Source: CAWGGS01 sp046704745
Lineage (GTDB): Bacteria > Desulfobacterota > Desulfobulbia > Desulfobulbales > Desulfocapsaceae
NCBI GenBank assembly: GCA_046704745.1
Contig: JBJKRL010000091.1
Coordinates: 20,826 to 84,825 of the forward strand
DNA: 64,000 bases
Direction: 5' to 3'
A model generated the notes under the pieces. It was not told the DNA's origin. It worked only from the letters and a program-made list of their open reading frames with translations, and ran no database searches. This document shows, piece by piece, positions 1-8,428 of this stretch; within the stretch, counting starts at the first letter, position 1, and the number at the start of each line of letters is the position of its first letter. The translations under genes and the position numbers were made by a program.

Positions 1-45
1 GGCCAATAACGCAAAAAACAAGTATGTACATATTTTCTTTCTCAT
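1..45 (-). CDS. Start of an exported protein (partial, runs off the left edge)
   Basis: On the minus strand an ATG at 45-43 opens a frame that stays open to the window edge and gives only 15 residues, MRKKICTYLFFALLA. The basic start followed by a hydrophobic stretch is what a Sec signal peptide or lipoprotein leader looks like. A very strong ribosome binding site, AAAGGAGGAAGGT, lies directly upstream at about 46-58, which is the main support for a real gene. The mature protein is outside the window, so no function can be given. Confidence 0.6.
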   Translation of the reverse strand, partial: MRKKICTYLFFALLA

Positions 46-121
46 ACCTTCCTCCTTTATAAAAACCTTAATCCTTGTAGGCCAGGCTCTTTTAACAAAG
101 ATTTTATCTGGCAACTTTTGT

Positions 122-400
122 TCAATTATTACCTCTTTCAACTTTCTTCAGCATTTCAAACGCCCTTGCCCGAGTGAACATAGTTAGTTTCCAATATTCT
201 TCATCAATGTTGTGACGAAGAATATAAACTCCTTCATCATCGCATAAAAGTTTAAAATAGCGATGATCAGGACCATACCACTGGTCTATAACCTCAACAA
301 CCTCAATGCAGCGCTGATTGATATAAAAACTCAAAGGACGTTGTTCACCCCTGTATCCGGCATAACATTGAACCTGTACACGTAATAAATCTGAAGTCAT
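122..400 (-). CDS. Small conserved cytoplasmic protein, DUF6504-like
   Basis: A soluble protein of about 92 residues with no signal peptide or membrane segment. It has the pattern YAGYRGEQRPLSF, then a VVEVIDQWYGPDHRYFKL block, then VYILRHNIDEEYW. This order (rich in Arg/Tyr, a central WYGPDHRYF and a terminal 'Leu-Arg-His' strand) resembles the DUF6504 family as I remember it, whose function is unknown. I prefer the ATG at 400, which has GGAAAA five bases upstream. An ATG at 499 would add 33 basic residues but has no visible ribosome binding site. It is divergent from clpS. The family name is a recollection and should be treated as tentative. Confidence 0.6.
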   Translation of the reverse strand: MTSDLLRVQVQCYAGYRGEQRPLSFYINQRCIEVVEVIDQWYGPDHRYFKLLCDDEGVYILRHNIDEEYWKLTMFTRARAFEMLKKVERGNN

Positions 401-658
401 CTTTTTTCCATTACATCGAAAGAGGAATCTCTTTTTTTTTATATCCTCTCCCCATGGTTTGGCAAGAAAAGAGTTTCTCTGTCGTTTTACGGGGCTCATG
501 TTTAGGAAACCGACACCTGTACATAGACGTATCCTTAATTTTTCTTTGCTTTGTTTCTCCCAGCTTTTTCTCCTGGTTGATTCATGCGGAAATAATGCTC
601 ATCTTGATTGTATGCTGGATCACCGATTCTTTTACTCCACGTTTATTAGGACAATTTC

Positions 659-976
659 ATGAGCAACCCAAAAGGCGATATTCTTGAAAAAACAAGAGAA
701 GATGTCGATATCAAAACCGATGAACCACCTATGTACAGGGTGATACTCTATAATGATGATTATACACCCAAACTCTTTGTTGTTGAGTTATTAGTTCGTC
801 TGTTTCATAAAACCCCGGCTGAAGCAACCGAGTTGATGTGGCGGGTCCATGGAGGGGAGAAAGGAATTATCGACATCTATCCACGTGAGATTGCTGAAAC
901 CAAAATCGAAAGAGGAATAGCCTTGGCACGCGAAAACGGCTATCCACTGCAGTTGGGTATGGAGCCGGATACTTAG
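659..976 (+). CDS. clpS: ClpS, ATP-dependent Clp protease adaptor
   Basis: ClpS binds the N-domain of the ClpA unfoldase and delivers N-degron substrates to ClpAP in the cytoplasm. The 105-residue length is typical. Visible hallmarks are RVILYNDDYTP (residues about 27-37, with the acidic NDD that binds the substrate amino group), VHGGEKG (His of the pocket) and EIAETKIERG. The pocket residue that is Met in the usual TPMEFV motif is Lys here (TPKLFV). AGGA precedes the ATG. clpA, the usual next gene, is absent; a convergent acyltransferase gene follows after about 47 bases. Confidence 0.93.
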   Translation: MSNPKGDILEKTREDVDIKTDEPPMYRVILYNDDYTPKLFVVELLVRLFHKTPAEATELMWRVHGGEKGIIDIYPREIAETKIERGIALARENGYPLQLGMEPDT

Positions 977-1023
977 ACAACAATTACTCAAATTATTGAA
1001 ATTATATACTTATCGTGAGTCTG

Positions 1024-2232
1024 TTACTGATTTTTATTAGCAAAGGGCAGCTGCCGATTCAATGCATCAATATTGGATATCTCCAAGTCGTTTACCTTAT
1101 CTATGAACTTCTCAAAAATGATCTTCAATCGAGGGTCATAAAACCTGTGCAGACTGGTGTTGGCCACCGCCTCAAATCCGCGGTAGATTTTATGGGGTGA
1201 GCCTGCACCCGGATCAAAGGTTTGCACACCGTTCTCAATTGCCCACTGGATGGGGGCATAGAAACACATATTGAAATGCAGGTCTTTGACAGGCTCCTCA
1301 CACCCCCAATAACGGCCGATCATGTGACGGTTTTTCACCAGCAGCATAGACATGGCAATGGGTTTTTCATATGAGCCCGTGAAAGCGCCGATAATCAAGA
1401 GACGATGACGGTAGTTCTGAAAAATTCCTTTAAAAAAATCACCATTAAGGAAACGGGCCGCCCATGGTCCATAGCGCTCATTGGTTTTGAGATAATAGTG
1501 ATACATGAGCACTGCCAGATCTGGAGCAATGGAATCGCCGGTGAAGGTGCGGATATCGACACCTTGTCTCTCCATGCTTCGTCGTTCACGACGAATATTG
1601 TGTCGTTGCGTTGACTTAAAGGTCTTCAAATAATCCTCAAAACTTGCAAAATCACTATTCTTCCAGAGATATGATTGATGGTGCCATCCAACAAAGCCGT
1701 CGGACGGCAACTCGGCAAACCATGGAGCGTCAACAAAATTGAGATGACAGCAAGAAAGCCGTTGGCGTTGACAAAACTGATCGATTACAGCAAGCATTCT
1801 GTGCATTAAGCTCAACTTGTCTATACCTTCTGCCATAAGAAACCGATAGCCTATAGACGGTGTTGCCGGACTCATCCCAATCATCTTCGGATAATAATTG
1901 ACCCCGAATTCCGCTGCCAACTGCACCCACATATAATCGAAAATAAATTCTCCTTCGCTATGGGTTTTCAGATAAAAAGGTGCCGCACCCACCAACTCTT
2001 TCCCATCCCATATAGTTAAGTGATGCGGCTGCCATCCGTAGCGAGGTGATATGCTGCCCGAGGCCTCCAGATTTTGGAGCCATTGCCATTCCATGAGTGG
2101 CGTCGGCGTCGGTAAAGCAAGCTTGTCCCATTGCTTCGGACTCACCTCATCGATGGAATCAAGCCAACGAACGGTCCACTGGGAAGACTCCTTAGCTGAT
2201 GGGTTGTCATATGTTTTCATAAATGATCTCAT
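1024..2232 (-). CDS. FemAB/GNAT-like acyltransferase (COG3146 type)
   Basis: A protein of about 402 residues related to the FemAB-like 'peptidoglycan biosynthesis' GNAT proteins (COG3146, DUF482). Recognisable segments are the N-terminal MEWQWLQNLE block, PHHLTIWDGKELVGAAPFYLK (the first acyltransferase fold strand pair), STQRHNIRRERR, and near the C-terminus the GRYWGCEEPVKDLHFNMCFYAPIQWAIENG and FDPGAGSPHKIYRGFE segments, which are strongly conserved in this family. The acyl acceptor is not known. No signal peptide or membrane segment is seen. I chose the ATG at 2232, preceded by GGATGGGTGG; GTG at 2238 and ATG at 2220 are alternatives. It converges on clpS and stands alone. Confidence 0.82.
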   Translation of the reverse strand: MRSFMKTYDNPSAKESSQWTVRWLDSIDEVSPKQWDKLALPTPTPLMEWQWLQNLEASGSISPRYGWQPHHLTIWDGKELVGAAPFYLKTHSEGEFIFDYMWVQLAAEFGVNYYPKMIGMSPATPSIGYRFLMAEGIDKLSLMHRMLAVIDQFCQRQRLSCCHLNFVDAPWFAELPSDGFVGWHHQSYLWKNSDFASFEDYLKTFKSTQRHNIRRERRSMERQGVDIRTFTGDSIAPDLAVLMYHYYLKTNERYGPWAARFLNGDFFKGIFQNYRHRLLIIGAFTGSYEKPIAMSMLLVKNRHMIGRYWGCEEPVKDLHFNMCFYAPIQWAIENGVQTFDPGAGSPHKIYRGFEAVANTSLHRFYDPRLKIIFEKFIDKVNDLEISNIDALNRQLPFANKNQ

Positions 2233-2752
2233 TTCCACCCATCCAAACGGGATGGCACATTGGCCTCATCTTCTCTTTCTTTTGACTTTTCTGTGGAACA
2301 AAGGTCGTCAAAAAGGCTCCTATAGTTGAATGCTCCATGATGGTTCTTTATGGACAAATAAGCTGTTGCTGCAATTTTTACCTGCCCAGCTGTTTTCAAA
2401 ATATCCGTTTACGATTCAAAATAAGGTTGATCTGTCCAGTTGTCACGGATTGGCCTGGATTTCCCTCTATCATACCTGACGCCATCTGGACTGATCAGAA
2501 ATCCAGGTTAGGCAATCGGATATTTTCTTTCCAGTTTTCGAATAAATGATTATTTTATGTCGATGTAATTTGTTCCGAATTCAAGATTGCTGGTCGACAA
2601 ATGAGTCACACCATTAAAGAGCAGCAAACGCGATTTACAGAAAAGATTTTCTGAAAACTTCTATTGCAAGCTTCCTATCCTCACAAAGGTTACAATTTTA
2701 AAATGATAGAGCCTTTTGCAAGTGGCTCGATAAATAAACAAAGGAGAGTGAG
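2233..2752. other. Intergenic region with a palindromic repeat copy
   Basis: About 520 bases between the divergent acyltransferase and trxB genes, so both promoters should lie here. No convincing gene is seen. At 2454-2507 there is an inverted repeat, CCTGGATTTC and GAAATCCAGG (10 of 10 bases), belonging to the dispersed GAAATCC repeat family of this window; the self-complementary CTGATCAG overlaps its right arm. A short hairpin GAGCC/GGCTC occurs at about 2708-2726, just upstream of the trxB ribosome binding site. Confidence 0.55.
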
Positions 2753-3718
2753 ATGCCCGAAGACGTACTATACGATGTTATAATTTTAGGTGGAGGTCCA
2801 GCAGGACTAACGGCAGGAATATATGCCATGAGGGCGGCATTAAAAACAGTGTTGATTGAAAAAGGACTTCCGGGGGGACAGGTAGCTATCACCAAAGAGG
2901 TCGAAAACTATCCAGGTTTTATCGAGATCGGCGGATTTGATCTTTGCGATAAATTTCTCCAACATGCTAAGCACTATAATATCGAGATAGTAGAAAAAGA
3001 AGCTGTCACTACAGAACCGGGGATCGATTACCATGCAGTTCGTCTAGCTGACGGTACCGTTTTAAAAGGGCATGCCGTGATTCTTGCCGCAGGGGGAACG
3101 GCACAAAAGCTCAAGGTTCCGGGAGAGGACGAAAATTTCGGCAAAGGGGTTTCTTACTGTGCCACCTGCGACGGTTTCTTTTTCCGTGATCAAATAGTCG
3201 CCGTTGTCGGCGGTGGTGATACTGCCCTGGAAGATGCCTTGTATTTGGCTAAAATTACCCGCAAGGTGTATCTCATCCACAGACGTGATGAGTTTCGAGG
3301 CAGCCGAATTCTCCAACAACGCGTTTTTGCAGATTCGCGGATTCAGATTTTGTATAATACGGTTGTCTCCGAAATCCAATCCAATGAACGGGGAGTCACA
3401 GGCCTCTCTTTAAAGGATACAAAAACAGGACAAGAACGCGCAATCGAAACCAATGGAGTTTTTATCTTCGTCGGATTCAAGCCGAACAGCCAGATCGTTC
3501 CTGCCGGAATCAAACTCAACACGACGGGACATGTTATCACCGATGAAAAATGCGAAACGGCAATACCCGGCATCTTTGCCGTCGGTGATCTGAGACAGAA
3601 ATACGCCAATCAAATCGTTCTTGCCGCGGCGGATGGGTGTACAGCTGCGTTGGCGGCAGCCCACTATATAGAGACCAGAAAGAGTGAGGTGTCTGTTTCC
3701 GAGCCCAATAAACAATAG
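2753..3718 (+). CDS. trxB: Thioredoxin reductase
   Basis: A cytoplasmic flavoprotein that uses NADPH to reduce thioredoxin. The 321-residue length is normal. It shows the FAD site GGGPAGLTAGIYA (residues 13-25), the redox-active CATC motif inside the NADPH domain (SYCATCDGFFF), the second nucleotide site VGGGDTALEDALYL and the HRRDEFRGS segment that recognises the NADPH phosphate. The terminal FAD contact is GDLRQK where GDVRxK is usual. AAAGGAGAG precedes the ATG by six bases. It stands alone, convergent with the giant acidic gene. The class is certain; the partner thioredoxin is not in the window. Confidence 0.95.
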   Translation: MPEDVLYDVIILGGGPAGLTAGIYAMRAALKTVLIEKGLPGGQVAITKEVENYPGFIEIGGFDLCDKFLQHAKHYNIEIVEKEAVTTEPGIDYHAVRLADGTVLKGHAVILAAGGTAQKLKVPGEDENFGKGVSYCATCDGFFFRDQIVAVVGGGDTALEDALYLAKITRKVYLIHRRDEFRGSRILQQRVFADSRIQILYNTVVSEIQSNERGVTGLSLKDTKTGQERAIETNGVFIFVGFKPNSQIVPAGIKLNTTGHVITDEKCETAIPGIFAVGDLRQKYANQIVLAAADGCTAALAAAHYIETRKSEVSVSEPNKQ

Positions 3719-3749
3719 TCGATACGAGTACAGTGATTTTCCCGGGTCT

Positions 3750-3777
3750 TCGATACAGAGCAAAAGTTCTGTATCGA
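3750..3777. terminator. Hairpin between convergent genes (possible terminator)
   Basis: TCGATACAGA (3750-3759) and TCTGTATCGA (3768-3777) form a perfect 10-bp stem with an eight-base loop, midway between the convergent trxB and giant acidic gene. Neither side has a T-run, so it is either a weak bidirectional terminator or an mRNA-end stabiliser. Confidence 0.4.
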
Positions 3778-3857
3778 TGAAACCTATATCCTGCCCGCTC
3801 AGTAAACGGACATCAAGGAGATTATCCCGGGAGGATAAAGAAGGTATACTGGACAGT

Positions 3858-6800
3858 TTACTCTTCTTTTCCAGATATATTCTTTTCGAGATGTTGTCGT
3901 AAAAGCTCTCCCATCTCCTCTTTAAAGGATTTGCGCATCACTTCTAGTTCATCACGAACTATTTTCGTTATTTTAAGTGCATCCAATTCTTCTTGAGAGA
4001 ATTTGAGAGGAGATGCCATATCATTTTTAAACTGATTACCATCGGATTTCTGCGCAGTTAAATCTCCTTCGGCACCTTCATCTGTTGCCTCAAATATGCT
4101 ACTGAAATCTTCCCCTTGTTCAAATGACTTGTCGGAAATGAGCTTCTGCTGCCAAAGGAGAATCTTCGAAGTTTCCGCCAGTAATCCCTCTTGTATCTCT
4201 ACCGAATCAGAGCCGGTCAATCTTGCCAGTTCCAGTTTGTTAAATATGGACATCAACAAATCATGGGCCTCCGGACTTGCTTTGTCGCGGTAATGTCCAA
4301 TATGCTCAGAAACTGTCGACATAAGCTGGAGGAATATTTTTTCTACCGGTTTGGTAAACCAGAGGTCATGAAGTTTGTTAATCTCACTTTGAAGATTATC
4401 CAAAATGGAATCATTTATCTCCAAACCGAGAGATGCAACATAATCCCGCAGGGAAGCGAGCTGATCTTCTCCCTCCCCTTCCAGATCCTCGGCAGCAGTA
4501 AAGACAACCTCTTCTTCCTCGGATTCACCCTCAGCAAATAGACTTTCCAATTTGCCTCCGGCTGGTATTTCAGCAAATCGATCGGGTTCCGGGAATACTT
4601 CCATCTGAATTTCCGAGTCACCAAAACCTTCCTCGATCTTCTGGCCGAATTCCTCATCTTTGCCAGTCTCTTCAGCTTGAGCCCCATCCTTGCTTTGTTC
4701 TGAAAAAAATCTATCAAGTTCGGCTTCAACTTCACCGAAGGTTATCTCCTCGGCCGGCTCTTTTTCAGCAAGTTCCTCTTTTCCGGCGGGTTTAAAAACT
4801 ACTTCTTCTGACTCTGCTGCAGGCTCAAGACCCATTTCAGATTCTATGTCGCTGTCGAACTCCACACCTTCAATATATTCTACGACATCTCCAAGTTCTT
4901 GGAGTTCAGCGGATTTGGAGTCAACAACATCTTCCTCGGTAGCTTCTGCAAAAGAGGCTTCCTCTTTTTCTTCTAAAAATCCGAAGTCCTCTTCTTCGAA
5001 GAGCAACTCTGTCTCGGTTTCCTTTTTCTCCGCTCCGGTCTCAACGGCCTTGTCTTCTCCAGGCTCGAGTACCATTTCTTCAGCGGTACTCTCTGGGACG
5101 ACTGCCTCTTGGGCAGTTCTTTCGGCTTCAGAGAATGCAACCTCCGGACTCATCTCCTCTCCCGTAATTTCCTCCGATGTTCCAGATGCTATCTCTTCTT
5201 CCTCAACAAATTCAAATTCTGTTGCTTCCTCTTCAAATACTTCTTTTAAATGATCCTCAAACTCGACAGGAAGTTCTTCTTCCTGCGATATCTCCTCTTC
5301 CTCAAATATTGCACTTGCTTCTTCAAACTCGGGAAGAGCCTCTCCTTCAAGTGCAGATGGCACCTCCTCTTCCACTTTTTGCATGCTTTCCTCTTCGGGA
5401 AGCAGCATGTCCTCTTCCATGGAAAAAGCAGCAAACTCATGCTCTTCAGCCTCAGAGGACACCTCTTCCTCCAGAGTGGTAGGTGCCGTTTCTACTTCAG
5501 GAGCTGTTTCACCCTTCTCCTCAAGGGATACCTCAGGCTCTTCTTCAGAGGTTATTTCGAAATCCTCGTCAAGGGTCAATTCAGGCTCTTCTTCAGGGGC
5601 TATTTCGAAATCCTCGTCAAGGGTCAATTCGGTCTCCTCTTCAGGGGCTATTTCGAAATCCTCATCAAGGGTCAATTCAGGCTCCTCTTCTTCGGCATAA
5701 GATAAGGCTTCTTCATCTTCAAATACCAGTGCCTCCTCTTCTTCCTCCAAAGCAGGAATTTCTTCCGCTGTTTCAACAACCGGCGCTTCAATATCTCCGG
5801 TAATTATTTCTTCCTCATGGTCTGACGAAAGGGCTCCCACAGGTTCTTCTTCCGCAATGCCAGGTTGATCTTCTTTTTCAATTGTTGGGAGCGTCTCTTC
5901 CTCAATTTCTTCTGCGGGATAGACACCAGGAGAGGTATCCTCAGTAAAAGAAGATAGCGCCTCTTCGTCGCCTTCTTCATCTGTACCGGTATCTACACCC
6001 AGCAACTCCATTTCTTCGGTACCTGCAGCAAATAGTGGCTGTTCAGGTTCTTCGGCAAAAAACCTATCCAGGCGATCCTCAATGCCGGACAAGGATTCAC
6101 CTTCGTATGGAACCTCGGTCTCTTCTTCTTTCAGTTCCTCTTCAACGGAAAAGAGGGCGGGGGCCAACTCTTCACCTGCCATCGGTAAAGGTTCTTCTTC
6201 AGAGTCATCATCCGCCTCACTTTCAACCTGCACACCCCCCATTACTGCAGTGATTTCTTCCGGGGCCGGAGAAACTGCAGGAGGCGGCTCTTCCTCCTCC
6301 GGCAATTCCGCAGCCGATTCTTCATCGAGAACCTGATCACCGAAAGTACTTCCCGCAAAGTTTTCATCACTCAAAGCAGGGGCCAACTCACCTTTATGGC
6401 GAGGCAAAGCCTCCTCTCCGGACTCATCGTCCGCCTCCGTCTCGACATCGACCCCCTGAAGAGCAACTTCTGCACTTGTCTTCATCATCCTTTGCTCTTC
6501 CTCGTCACCAAAAAATCTGTCCAGGCGAGATTCCATCTCTTCTACCAGTCCGTTCTTTTTCGGCGCCCTTCCAGTCAAACGATCGGCAAAGTCTTTTTCC
6601 TGTTTTTCATCCTCAAAGAAGTTGTCAATCTGCCCCTCCATTTTCTGCTTGACATCGCCTTCGATGGTTATCGCCTCATCCTCTTCCTGGAAACCGTGCA
6701 TATCTTCCGGCATATCGGCAAAGGCAGGAGCAATCGCTTCATAGGCATCTGAATCCCCATCCTCCGAGTCTTTTTTTAAATCTTCTTCAGATGCAGCTAT

Positions 6801-7718
6801 GGCCTCAGGTGAGATTGTCGATGCTATTATTGATTTAAAAGCATTGAACTTTTCAACCTCCGGCATGAGAATTTTCTTTTCATCGTCCCCGGTCAATGCG
6901 TTCCTGACACAATTTTCCAGGCTTAAAAAGAAGGAATGGAGAAGCTTAAAGGCATCGGCATGGGCATTGCTCCGCTTAAGATTTATATAGGCGCCAAGAG
7001 CACCGATTCCTTGTAAAAATATAAGCTTAGCCTTACTATTGGCATACAATTTCTCAAGTCGCCTGACTTCTTCCCCAAGATTAACAAGATCTTCTTCCGT
7101 TATTTCCCAATCCATTCCGAACACGATTGCCTTGAGGTTAAGAAGAGGATCTTCGGCCTCATCAGAAGGCAGTGGTTCATCCATCCGGAAATAGGGAGCT
7201 GTCTTAAAAGGTTTTGTTGTCGTAGTCTGCTCAGGCTCAGGCTCAGGCTCAGGCTTGGTGGGTAAGCGACTGATTTGTTTTTTTAATTTTTCAAATTTTT
7301 CCACATCCGCCATAAGAAGCGCTTTCTTTTCTTCTTCCGGCATGGATTCATTGGATACTATTTTTTCCAGGTTGGTGTAAAAAGTCAGTAAAAGTTTTAT
7401 TGCGTTTGGATTTGAATTGGCTTTTTCCTTATATATATATTTGCTAATCTTCTCAAGAGCTTGAATATACACGAGTTTTATTTTATCATTCGCCCAGATG
7501 TCTTTCAAATCAAGCAGTTCTATATTAAACTGCCTGAGAATATCATCCGTAATCTCCCAATCAATGGATAAGATTATCGTTTTGAGACGAGTGATAGGAG
7601 ATTCCTCATCGCCGACATATTCAAAGAGGTCCACATCCCCGGTCTGCAAAGAGTCATCATATTCGTCCATTCCGACGGTTAAATCATCATCATATTGACT
7701 GCCTGTATACCGTTCCAC
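3858..7718 (-). CDS. Giant acidic repeat protein, third gene of a roadblock/MglA operon
   Basis: A 1286-residue protein of unknown function. What is visible: three related helical domains of about 110 residues at 40-150, 190-300 and about 1086-1196, each with a [WL]EI[TN] start, a K-x-[IL]-[FY]-[LI]-Q helix and an A-x-x-LL-x-x-x-x-x-LE helix. Between copies two and three lie nearly 800 residues dominated by Glu, with little Lys or Arg. This acidic stretch contains four [LI]D[RN]FF motifs (364-368, 399-403, 550-554, 1001-1005), three VxVE-T/S-EADD-type modules (about 420-450, 492-525, 570-600), and three tandem 16-residue units (about 680-728). The C-terminus (1240-1286) is an amphipathic helix. 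No signal peptide or membrane segment is present. It is 12 bases downstream of the GTPase gene, so co-transcription is likely. I infer a scaffold or effector of the GTPase; no family was recognised. Confidence 0.85.
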   Translation of the reverse strand: MERYTGSQYDDDLTVGMDEYDDSLQTGDVDLFEYVGDEESPITRLKTIILSIDWEITDDILRQFNIELLDLKDIWANDKIKLVYIQALEKISKYIYKEKANSNPNAIKLLLTFYTNLEKIVSNESMPEEEKKALLMADVEKFEKLKKQISRLPTKPEPEPEPEQTTTTKPFKTAPYFRMDEPLPSDEAEDPLLNLKAIVFGMDWEITEEDLVNLGEEVRRLEKLYANSKAKLIFLQGIGALGAYINLKRSNAHADAFKLLHSFFLSLENCVRNALTGDDEKKILMPEVEKFNAFKSIIASTISPEAIAASEEDLKKDSEDGDSDAYEAIAPAFADMPEDMHGFQEEDEAITIEGDVKQKMEGQIDNFFEDEKQEKDFADRLTGRAPKKNGLVEEMESRLDRFFGDEEEQRMMKTSAEVALQGVDVETEADDESGEEALPRHKGELAPALSDENFAGSTFGDQVLDEESAAELPEEEEPPPAVSPAPEEITAVMGGVQVESEADDDSEEEPLPMAGEELAPALFSVEEELKEEETEVPYEGESLSGIEDRLDRFFAEEPEQPLFAAGTEEMELLGVDTGTDEEGDEEALSSFTEDTSPGVYPAEEIEEETLPTIEKEDQPGIAEEEPVGALSSDHEEEIITGDIEAPVVETAEEIPALEEEEEALVFEDEEALSYAEEEEPELTLDEDFEIAPEEETELTLDEDFEIAPEEEPELTLDEDFEITSEEEPEVSLEEKGETAPEVETAPTTLEEEVSSEAEEHEFAAFSMEEDMLLPEEESMQKVEEEVPSALEGEALPEFEEASAIFEEEEISQEEELPVEFEDHLKEVFEEEATEFEFVEEEEIASGTSEEITGEEMSPEVAFSEAERTAQEAVVPESTAEEMVLEPGEDKAVETGAEKKETETELLFEEEDFGFLEEKEEASFAEATEEDVVDSKSAELQELGDVVEYIEGVEFDSDIESEMGLEPAAESEEVVFKPAGKEELAEKEPAEEITFGEVEAELDRFFSEQSKDGAQAEETGKDEEFGQKIEEGFGDSEIQMEVFPEPDRFAEIPAGGKLESLFAEGESEEEEVVFTAAEDLEGEGEDQLASLRDYVASLGLEINDSILDNLQSEINKLHDLWFTKPVEKIFLQLMSTVSEHIGHYRDKASPEAHDLLMSIFNKLELARLTGSDSVEIQEGLLAETSKILLWQQKLISDKSFEQGEDFSSIFEATDEGAEGDLTAQKSDGNQFKNDMASPLKFSQEELDALKITKIVRDELEVMRKSFKEEMGELLRQHLEKNISGKEE
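5535..5678 (-). repeat. Three tandem 48-bp units inside the giant acidic gene
   Basis: Units at 5535-5582, 5583-5630 and 5631-5678 are almost identical at DNA level and each encodes a 16-residue unit like ELTLDEDFEIAPEEEP. The near identity at synonymous positions indicates recent in-frame duplication, so copy number may vary between strains. Confidence 0.85.
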
Positions 7719-7730
7719 TGTGCCTTCTCT

Positions 7731-8336
7731 CTAGAGTAGTTTTTTTTGTATTGATACAACTGTCGAGGAAATAATTTTCTTCAGCGTTGTTGCGACATTA
7801 TATCCTTTGATTGCACTTGCTTCAAAATAAGGAACCCTTAATCTGCTGTTAAGATCCTTCTGGAGAACGGAGGTTGGCAGGATCGGAATGCCGTGCTCCT
7901 TCAAATCCACCTTATTGTATTGCATTACCAAAGGGATATTAAAGATGCTCTCCTTATATGACTGAAGGTTTTCATGAAGCTGGTTCAATGATCTGATATT
8001 TTTCTCCCGCTGTTTTTCCATTGCATCAGCAACAAATACAATTCCGTCAACCCCTCTTAGGACGAGTTTTCTTGTTGCGTTGTATTTAACCTGACCGGGA
8101 ACAGTATAAAGTTGAATCTTAATGTCATATCCCTTGATCTGTCCCATGTCGAATGGAAGGAAATCAAAAAACAGCGTTCTGTCTCCATGTGTCTTCAAAC
8201 TTACCATCTCAGAGACTATTTGTTTCCGGTATGTTTTATTGATAAATTCCAGATTCGTCGTCTTACCACAACGTCCTGGTCCGTAATAAACAATCTTGAC
8301 CTGGACAACCCTATCTTTCAAGTTGATGAAACTCAA
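7731..8336 (-). CDS. mglA: MglA-type small GTPase
   Basis: A Ras-like GTPase of the MglA class (about 201 residues), which in myxobacteria and Thermus sets cell polarity. Visible: the P-loop YYGPGRCGKTTNLEFI, the switch region THGDRTLFFDFLPFDMG, the characteristic TVPGQVKYNATRKLVLRGVDGIVFVAD block (MglA proteins have TVPGQ where other GTPases have DxxGQ), and QYNKVDL for guanine binding. I use the TTG at 8336, giving the family-typical start SFIN, with GGGGGT upstream; a TTG at 8360 is less likely. The gene sits between the roadblock gene (92 bases upstream) and the giant acidic gene (12 bases downstream). The symbol is by class; a polarity role is inference. Confidence 0.92.
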   Translation of the reverse strand: MSFINLKDRVVQVKIVYYGPGRCGKTTNLEFINKTYRKQIVSEMVSLKTHGDRTLFFDFLPFDMGQIKGYDIKIQLYTVPGQVKYNATRKLVLRGVDGIVFVADAMEKQREKNIRSLNQLHENLQSYKESIFNIPLVMQYNKVDLKEHGIPILPTSVLQKDLNSRLRVPYFEASAIKGYNVATTLKKIISSTVVSIQKKLL

Positions 8337-8428
8337 TTCAACACCCCCGCGTCTACCCAATTGTTGTCAGATGCTAAACGAGTATGCACTTCTCTTCCTC
8401 ATTTTGGAGCATGCAGTGAATAAAATTA

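Noticed and set aside
454..687. Overlapping short plus-strand frames before clpS
   Set aside because: No ribosome binding site; they run into clpS in another frame; no protein-like pattern.
2337..2549. A 70-codon plus-strand frame in the trxB upstream region
   Set aside because: It reads straight through the palindromic repeat at 2454-2507 and has no start signal.
4690..5803. Several long open frames on the plus strand opposite the giant acidic gene (Ser-rich and Pro/Leu-rich products)
   Set aside because: They are produced by the Glu-rich codon pattern of the minus-strand gene; no ribosome binding sites and no sensible domain content.
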